From Isoetes taiwanensis (taxonomy: Eukaryota > Streptophyta > Lycopodiopsida > Isoetales > Isoetaceae): 64,000 bases of DNA. The notes under the pieces are model-generated. The model saw only the letters and a program-made list of their open reading frames with translations, did no database searches and was not told the DNA's origin. The translations under genes were made by a program, and so were the position numbers. This document shows positions 57,268 to 64,000 of this stretch, piece after piece; position 1 is the stretch's first letter, and each line of letters opens with the position of its first letter. The stretch lies in the NCBI GenBank assembly GCA_021234155.1, contig JAJEKV010000002.1, positions 7,023,046 through 7,087,045 on the forward strand, in the 5' to 3' direction.

Positions 57268-58167
57268 AGTAACTTTTCTATAAATATGATTATACATTAT
57301 TCTTCTCTTTAAGAGAGGAAAATAGTGTGAATTGCATTATACTGTCATGCTTAGATGGGTGGCCCTGCTCAGTTGGATCTGATTGTCCACGGGGTTTTTT
57401 ATTCCAGTCTCTGCATTGTATCACGTATTATGATGGAGTGTGATTAATAAAGTCTGACGTCTTTCAAAAATATATATATACAAGAAATTTAATGCGTCCT
57501 ACATTGCATGTTCGAGTTTTAGAATGTTCCTACAGTGCAAGTTCTTGTCGTGCCCTACATTCTAAAAGAATCTCTTGAGAATGCTCTAAATTCATCGATT
57601 CTCTAAGATTCTACCAAGGTTCTCTTAGAGGTTTCGTGGAGATTCCTCTTAATTTTATAAGATTCCCTCTAGATTCCATTAGATTCTATGAAGATCCTCT
57701 TAGACCCCCTTAGATCCTTTTAGATTTATGAGATTGCCCTAGGTTCCCTTACATTATATGAGATTCAAAGAGATTCTATAAAGATTCCCTTAGACACTCT
57801 AAGATTTCATTAACATTTTCTTAGATTCCCTTAGATTTTATGAAGATTCCCTTGGATCCCCCAGATTTTAAGAGATTCCCTTAGGCTTGTAAATATTTTC
57901 CTAGATTCTCTTACATTTTATGAGATTTTCTTAGATTCTGTTAGATTCTCCTGGATTCCTTTACATTCTAACATTCTAAGGCTTTCTGGAACATTCTAAG
58001 ACTTTCAAGATATCCTAGAACTTTCTGGAAGTATTTCCCTAGATTTCCTTACATTCCCATAGATTCCCCTACATTCTAGAACATTCTAAAACTTATTAGA
58101 ACAATTTGGAACTTTCTGGAAGAATTTTCTTAGATCCCTGCTAGATTCGCTTATGTTCTAGAAAACT

Positions 58168-58235
58168 TTCTAGAAGATTCTAGAACCTTCTAGAGCCTTC
58201 CAGGACATTCTAGAACTTTCTTGAACTAGCTAGAA
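58168..58235 (+). promoter_or_regulatory. phased TTCnnGAA array (heat-shock-element geometry), 14 units
   Basis: Pentamers nTTCn/nGAAn alternate without a phase break; 11 of 14 match exactly and the others differ at one or more bases (GAG, GGA, AGC). Confidence 0.8.
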
Positions 58236-58325
58236 TGTGATAGTCTATTTTATTTTAATGGGAACATTACCCTTAAGTATATTGAAACATAAATTATTTA
58301 TGAAATTAATGCTTATTTATGAAAT

Positions 58326-58398
58326 TAATGCTTGGTCTAGTGGTTAGAATGGGGGGTTGGGGGGTTGATGGCCAGGGTTCGAATCCCCCACACAATAT
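58326..58398 (+). repeat. tRNA-derived unit, copy 1
   Basis: A box TGGTCTAGTGG at 58333-58343, perfect B box GGTTCGAATCC at 58376-58386, separated by a G-rich stretch. Resembles tRNA-Glu/Gln in the A-box half. No acceptor stem pairs. Confidence 0.8.
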
Positions 58399-58442
58399 AA
58401 AAATTTTAAAAGCCTCTCCTTAAGGGATGAGCATTCAACTTG

Positions 58443-58815
58443 GGCCGTAGGATCTTGGACCCGATCAAGGGTCAAGATCTTACCAGATGAAAGCAACATG
58501 AGCCGTAGGATCGATTACATATAATTCCCAAAGCCATGTGCACCGTAGGATATGTGCCAAGCGACGTGAGTCGTAAGATCCTGGATCGACGATCAGGATC
58601 AAGAAGAACTTGGACCGTAGGATCGATTGCATATAATCCCCAAAGCCATGTGCACCGTAGGATGTGTGCCAGAGCAACGTGGCCGTAGGATCTCGGACCG
58701 ACGATCGGGAATCAAATCAACTGGGCCGTGGGATGGCACATATAATCGATGCAAACTCCCAAGCCATCGGGGCGTGACGATGCGTCCCAAAGCCGCGTGT
58801 GCCCGTAGGATCTCG
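58443..58815 (+). repeat. GCCGTAGGATC direct repeats in arm centre
   Basis: CCGTAGGAT occurs at about 58444, 58503, 58553, 58616, 58655, 58683 and 58803, with variants between. Inverted forms (CCTACGG) are at about 58992 and 59057. Confidence 0.8.
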
Positions 58816-59214
58816 GATCAGCGGTCGATTGAGTGCGACAAACATAAGAACATATATATGTTATGATATCTGATCTATATGTGTTTATGTTTTTCGCTTA
58901 TCCGGCCAGATTCGTTAGGATCCAGCAGCTCCGTGGGTTTGGGGTTATCCCGCCCGGATGGCTGGGAGTTATATATGATATGTGTACCATGGTCCTACGG
59001 TCGGATTGATCGATCGACCGTCGATCCAGAATCCGGCGGCTCATGTGGCTTGGGGCACATCCTACGGTCCACGTTAACTTTGGGGAATTATATGTAATAG
59101 ATCCTACTCTATTGCTTTTATATGGTGAGATCTTGATCGTTGATCGAGTTTAAGATCCTAAGGCTCATATTGAATGCTTCGTTCCTTAGGAAAGGCTTTT
59201 AAAATTGTTTATGT

Positions 59215-59283
59215 TATTGGGGATTCGAACCCTGGTCCTCAACCCCCCAAAACCCCCACGCTAACCACTAGACCAAGCACTAA
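59215..59283 (-). repeat. tRNA-derived unit, copy 2
   Basis: On the minus strand, A box TGGTCTAGTGG (plus 59265-59275) and B box GGTTCGAATCC (plus 59221-59231), both perfect. Confidence 0.8.
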
Positions 59284-59383
59284 TTCTATGAAAAATTTAT
59301 GTTTCAAATATACTTAAGGGTAATGTTTTAATTAAGATAAAATAGACTATAATATTCTAGGATGTTTTGAAACTTTCAAAATG

Positions 59384-59421
59384 TTCCAGAAAGTTCTAAA
59401 ATGTTCTAGAAATTTCTAGAA
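59384..59421 (+). promoter_or_regulatory. phased TTCnnGAA array, 8 units
   Basis: TTC, GAA, TTC, AAA, TTC, GAA, TTC, GAA at 5-base steps from 59384; 7 of 8 are exact. Confidence 0.8.
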
Positions 59422-60269
59422 TGTAAGGGAATCTAGAAGAATTAAAGGGAATATAAGGAAATCTCATAAGTTGTAAGAGAATCTAGGAAAATATACAAGT
59501 CTAACGGAATCTCTTAAAATCTAATTGAATCTAAGGCAATCTTCATAATATCTAAGGGAATGTAAGAAAATCTTGATGAAATCTTAGAGTTTTTTTAAGA
59601 TTTTGCAAAACGCGACAATAGAATGTTCTAAAATGTTTCATAATAAAGGTGTACAATATAAATCTTGAAAAAAAAAATATTCTAAATGCTCAAGGTAAGC
59701 GCCTTAGTCTAAAAATAGAAAATGTTTTAAAAATGTTCCACAGATCCAAAATAGATCATTTTAGAAGGTTTTAAATGTTCATGGGTAAGCACCTCAATCA
59801 AAATAGAAAATTCTAAGAGAATCTAGGAGAATCTAGAGCACTATAGGGCCTTACATCGTAAGAACATGCTAAAACTGGAACAATGCGCCGTAGGACGTAT
59901 TAATTTTCTTGTATATATATATATATATCTGATCTATATATGTTCTTATGTTTCGCGCTTATCCGGCCGTCCGTTCGATATCCGACGGCTCACGTGGGTT
60001 TGGGACGTATCGTACGGCCCAGATGGCATGGGAGTTTACATATATAATATGCACCATGCTCCTACGGTCCAGATTGATTTGATCCTGACCGTCGGTCCGA
60101 GATCCGACGGCTCACGTGGCTTGAGGACACATCCTACGGTCCACGTGGCTTTGGACGGCTCATATTGCTTTTATATGGTGAGATCTTGATCGTTGATTGA
60201 GTCTAAGATCCTAAGGCTCATATTGAATGCTCATTCCTTAAGGAAAGGCTTTTAAAATTTTTTATGTTA

Positions 60270-60338
60270 TTGGGGGGATTCGAACCCTGGTCCTCAACCC
60301 CCCAAACCCCCCACTCTAACCACTAGACCAAGCATTAA
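60270..60338 (-). repeat. tRNA-derived unit, copy 3
   Basis: On the minus strand, A box at plus 60320-60330 and B box at plus 60276-60286, both perfect. Confidence 0.8.
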
Positions 60339-60438
60339 TTCTATGAAAAATTTATGTTTCAAACATACTTAAGGGTAATATCCTAATTAAGATAAAATAG
60401 ACTATAATATTCTCGGATGTTTTGAAAGTTTCAAAATG

Positions 60439-60475
60439 TTCCAGAAAGTTCTAAAATGTTCTAGAAATTCCTGGA
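60439..60475 (+). promoter_or_regulatory. phased TTCnnGAA array, 6 units plus decayed end
   Basis: TTC, GAA, TTC, AAA, TTC, GAA at 5-base steps from 60439; a one-base slip follows. Confidence 0.75.
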
Positions 60476-61234
60476 ATGTAAGGGAATCCAGGAGAATTAA
60501 AAGGAATATAAGGAAATCTCATAAATTGTAAGAGAACCTAGGAAAAATGTCTAACGGAAAAATGTTGCACAGATCCAAAATAGATTATTTTGGAAGGTTT
60601 TAAATGCTCATGGGTGAGCACCTCAATCAAAATAGAAAATTCTAAGAGAATGTAGGGGAATCTTCATGAATGCTAAATATAATACATAGAATGTTGAAGA
60701 ATATAGAGGAATCACAAAGAATCTCGATTGGGCCGTTGGTTATCTAGAGCACTCTGATGGGGCCTTACATCAGTAAGAACATGCTAAAACTGGAACAATG
60801 CGCCATAGGACGTATTAATTTTCTTGTATATATATACAAGAAATTTAATGCGTCCTACGATCATGTCCAAGACCACAACATGTTCTATCAAGTTCTTGTA
60901 AGTGCCCTACATTCTAAAAAAGAATCTTTTAAGAATACTCTAAATTCATAGATTCTCTATGATTCTACCAAGGTTCTCTTGGAGGTTTCATGGAGATTCC
61001 TCTAAATTTTATAAGATTCCCTCTAGATTCCATTAGATTTCCGTAGATTCTCCAAGATTCTATGAAGACCCCCCTAGATCCCCTTAGATTCCCTTAGATC
61101 CCTTTAGACTTTATGAGATTGCCCTAAGTTCCCTTACATTATATGAGATTCAAAGAGATTCTATAACGATTCCCCTAGATACTCTAAGATTTCATCAACA
61201 TTTTTTAGATTCCTTAGATTTTTTATGAAGATTC

Positions 61235-62220
61235 CTTAGATCCCCCCAGTTTTAAGAGATTCCCTTAGGCTTGTAAATATTTTCCTAGATTCTCTTACAT
61301 TTTTATAAGATTTTCTTAGATTCTTTGGATTCCTTTACATTCTATAACTTTTTAGAACATTCTAAGACTTTCTGGAACATTCTAAGACTTTCAATATATT
61401 CTAGAACTTTCTGGAAGTATTTCCCTAGATTTCCTTACATTCCCGTAGATTCCCCTACATTCTAGAACATTCTAAAACTTATTAGAACAATTTGGAACTT
61501 TCGGGAAGAATTTTCTTAGATCCCCCTAGACTCTCTTATGTTCTAGAACTTTCTAGAAGATTCTAGAACTTCCTAGAGCCTTCCAGAACATTCTAGAACT
61601 TTCTTGAACTAGCTAGAATGTTATAGTCTATTTTATCTTTATGGGAACATTACCCTTAAGTATATTTGAAACATAGATTGTTCATAGAATTAATGCTTGG
61701 TCTAGTGGTTAGAATGGGGGGTTGGGGCTTAGATCCCCCAGATTTTAAGAGATTCCCTTAGGCTTGTAAATATTTTCCTAGATTCTCTTATATTTTATAA
61801 GATTTTCTTAGATTCTTCTGGATTCCTTTACATTCTAGAACTTTTTAGAACATTCTAAGACTTTCTGGAACATTCTAAGACTTTCAATATATTCTAGAAC
61901 TTTCTGGAAGTATTTCCCTAGATTTCCTTACATTCCCGTAGATTCCCCTACATTCTAGAACATTCTAAAACTTATTAGAACAATTTGGAACTTTCGGGAA
62001 GAATTTTCTTAGATCCCCCTAGACTCTCTTATGTTCTAGAACTTTCTAGAAGATTCTAGAACTTCCTAGAGCCTTCCAGAACATTCTAGAATTTTCTTAA
62101 ACTAGCTAGAATGTTATAGTCTATTTTATCTTTATGGGAACATTACCCTTAAGTATATTTGAAACATAAATTGTTCATAGAATTAATGCTTGGTCTAGTG
62201 GTTAGAATGGGGGGTTGGGG
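61235..62220 (+). repeat. 493-bp tandem duplication in the last plus arm
   Basis: 61235-61727 and 61728-62220 are near-identical; paired landmarks 61541/62034 and 61698/62191 both give 493. The junction cuts the tRNA-like unit, leaving copy 4 with an A box (61698-61708) but no B box. Confidence 0.9.
61541..61618 (+). promoter_or_regulatory. phased TTCnnGAA array, 16 units
   Basis: Sixteen consecutive 5-base steps from 61541 to 61618; 13 are exact TTC/GAA. The duplicate copy at 62034-62111 is nearly the same. Confidence 0.85.
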
Positions 62221-62256
62221 GGTCAATGGCCAGGGTTCGAATCCCCCACACAACAT
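62184..62256 (+). repeat. tRNA-derived unit, copy 5
   Basis: A box at 62191-62201 and B box at 62234-62244, both perfect. Confidence 0.8.
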
Positions 62257-62264
62257 AAAAACTT

Positions 62265-62379
62265 TAAAAGCCTTTTCCTAAGGAATGAGCATTCAACTTG
62301 GGCCGTAGGATCTTGGGCCCGTTTTAAAAGCCTTTTCCTAAGGAATGAGCATTCAACTTGGGCCGTAGGATCTTGGACC
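62265..62379 (+). repeat. 57-bp tandem duplication
   Basis: TTTTAAAAGCCTTTTCCTAA through GGGCCGTAGGATCTTGG is repeated at about 62265 and 62322, with one G/A difference near its end. Confidence 0.88.
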
Positions 62380-62490
62380 CGATCAAGGGTCGAGATCTCA
62401 CCACGTGACAATAATTAAAGCAACATGAGCCATAGGATCTATTACATATAATTCCCAAAGTCATGTGCACCATAAGATATGTGCCAAGCT

Positions 62491-64000
62491 GTTGTGATAT
62501 CGAGGCAGGGTTTGTGCAAAAAATGAGGCAAGCTCTTGGCTCGATAATCAAAATTGATTTGGATTGTTTAAGTGAATGAGAATGTAAGCCTATTTTTCTT
62601 AATTTGTTATATCCTTTATTTTTGCAAGTGCCAATTATTCTTGGTAACGCGTGAGAACTCCCCTGCTAAGATGGAATGTTTGCCATTTATGCGGCTTTCG
62701 TTTATCTAGGCACATCAATTATAATGTTCATATTTGTGTGAGCGTTTTATCGAGGGATCGGCAATTATTATCAAGGGACCATGGTACATCAAGAAGGATC
62801 TGCATTATGTGGGACCATGGCTTTCAAGAAGGCCACCGGTAAACTATAGTTTTTTGTCATGTAGGCCATTTTTACATGTGATTCAAGAATTTCACCGAAT
62901 ATTCGAGTCGGGATTGTATAGCAGTTTTTGGACCGGAGGTAGTTATTGGAGTAGATCAAAAGCCAAAAGCCAAAGCTTCTTAAGCGCGGATAATAAAGAG
63001 AATATGCTTGAATGTGGCGCCACCGCTTTGCAAAATCTTGAAGGACTGTTGTTAGGGTTAGGGCCGGGTTTCTTATAACCCATCGTTGCCTTCTTTTCCT
63101 CAATGACTGCAGCCTCTATTTTCGTTTATAATTCTTTGTTCAAATGTTGGTAGCGAGAAAATGTCCAGATTGTAAAGCCGATTTGGATTGCATGTGGTTG
63201 GATTTGTCAAGTTCCAATATGCCCGGGGTTTGTAAACCCGCGTGAAGGTAGAATCAATTTCAATATTATTAAATTGTTGGCATGTATCGCATTCTTTGCT
63301 CCTACGAGGTGGTGCATGCGGTGACACCTATGGTCATCCGTCCCTTTTCGTAGATCAAAATGTATTCTTTGGAATAGTTGTGCAATCATCCGTATTTCCT
63401 TAGTTGGATTTATAATATTTTAAAACCGTTGATATAGCAATTATTAAAATGGAGCTGTGTCATGTTTTCATGGAGACCTGAATTTGCCTTTAAACATTGG
63501 ATGTAGCGGTATGGGAATGGATTTCCGGTTTGTAAACCTTTTCTGATTTCTAGTTCTTCATTGTAGATTTATGGGCCTTACGGGAGTCCGTTTTCAATGT
63601 TCAAGTGGATGTCGCTGATATTGCAAGTTTATTATGCTTCTTGCGCATAATGCAAAACTCCAAGATTATTTTGTTTTTACGTTGGGGGCAAACCAATGGC
63701 GAAGATATCGGCGCTTGATCACACTTGTGAAGACGTGCTAAAGGAAGTTTTTTTTATTGTTTGCATGCATTGATGCGCGCCGCTTTTTTGTAGGTTGCTT
63801 GACATCTACTATCATACTTGGGGACTGAATTTCGATCGCGTGTTCTTAATTGGCAACCGATTGTAGGTATTCTAAATAAATCTGGCGGTAAAAGGACATT
63901 GTTTCATGAATGCCTTAATAAGCTTTGTTTGAATACTGACTAATATCCCATTAGCCTGTAACGTTTGTTGTTTAATGAGTATAATTTTCCAAGGACTAAA
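62491..64000. other. right end of window, no recognised gene
   Basis: A plus frame at 62734-63078 (114 codons, with GPWYIKKDLHYVGPWLSRRP) reads somewhat protein-like but shows no family. The remainder is mixed composition, with CpG more frequent than in the AT-rich parts. GGTTTGTAAACCC-type motifs occur at about 63228 and 63528. Confidence 0.4.

Larger units (their letters stand above)
57471..62490. mobile_element. palindromic array of foldback elements in (TA)n
   Basis: Four arms are arranged plus 57471-58860, minus 58870-59925, minus 59928-60838 and plus 60829-62490. The terminal motif TATATACAAGAAATTTAATG then CGTCCTAC opens the plus arms (57474, 60833). Its inverse GGACGTATTAATTTTCTTGT then ATATATA closes the minus arms (59893, 60808). 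Each arm runs: terminus, GATTCCCTTAGATT-type degenerate repeats, TTCTAGAA array, a conserved TAGTCTATTTTAT spacer, a tRNA-like unit, then a CCGTAGGATC-rich centre. The two minus arms are tandem copies (period about 1,058 bp). No coding capacity is seen. Confidence 0.8.

Noticed and set aside
57500-62110. CRISPR array from regularly spaced repeats
   Set aside because: Repeats are degenerate, palindromic and without unique spacers of constant length, in a plant genome; they are foldback-element repeats.
58326-62256. Functional tRNA genes
   Set aside because: A and B boxes are good but the 5' and 3' flanks cannot pair as an acceptor stem, the anticodon region is a G-run, and the units repeat with the arms; they are tRNA-derived repeats.

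Overview
The window looks like a repeat-rich land-plant nuclear genome. The evidence is a decayed plant-type PLS/E pentatricopeptide-repeat (PPR) gene, a plant F-box protein with a TATA promoter, an HMG-box gene with short GT-AG introns, a Ty3 chromovirus primed by initiator tRNA-Met, Ty1/copia and LINE remnants, a Helitron, and very low gene density. A homosporous fern or another large seed-free-plant genome fits best, but the species is an inference. Only two loci look like working host genes: the HMG-box gene (12.6-13.1 kb, 5' exons not found) and the F-box gene (36.1-37.3 kb, complete).

Left to right. 1-6.3 kb is CpG-rich, unlike the rest, and holds no intact gene; it reads like broken bacterial or phage DNA. 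6.4-6.8 kb is a hairpin-forming inverted repeat. 7-12.6 kb is mostly AT-rich intergenic DNA with a tRNA-derived SINE-like fragment and faint exon-like pieces on the minus strand. 12.6-14.5 kb carries the HMG-box gene and two unassigned exon-like pieces. 14.65-16.7 kb is the PPR pseudogene. 17.7-19.35 kb is a 5'-truncated F-box pseudogene split by a solo LTR with a perfect 5-bp target duplication. 19.4-20.6 kb is a decayed retrotransposon gag with its primer-site region.

20.65-31.9 kb is the most novel-looking block. A 29-bp sequence occurs in perfect inverted orientation at its two edges, 11.2 kb apart. The interior has distinct composition, repeated CAAATGGCGC sites, a decayed DUF7869-type (transposase-like) gene, and paired small genes with matching TATA promoters. 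It may be a large DNA transposon. 33.7-35.8 kb is an old foldback-type repeat with a LINE inserted in it. 36-37.3 kb is the intact F-box gene, whose 3' end and 51-bp repeats recur at 17.7 and 32.0 kb. 37.4-40.2 kb holds tandem duplications, a copia gag-protease remnant and a LINE 3' tail.

40.2-53.85 kb appears to be one Ty3/chromovirus insertion of unusual architecture. Its gag-pol lies on the minus strand with a full 5' LTR at the right. At the left, the 3' LTR lacks U5 and is instead joined through a small loop to an inverted U3-R copy, so both outer ends of the insertion are U3 ends. A near-matching 5-bp target duplication (TCGGA/TTGGA) flanks the whole. A 3,387-bp Helitron is nested in the 3' LTR with base-exact A^T insertion. 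All LTR copies carry a sense-strand ORF. 53.9-57.3 kb is mostly unrecognised, with a tandem duplication and one ORF containing an in-frame 54-bp repeat.

57.47-62.5 kb is a nested palindromic array of foldback elements bounded by (TA)n. Its arms carry tRNA-like pol III A/B boxes and long phased nTTCnnGAAn arrays that match heat-shock-element geometry. 62.5-64 kb is unrecognised. No CRISPR array, rRNA or bona fide tRNA gene was seen.
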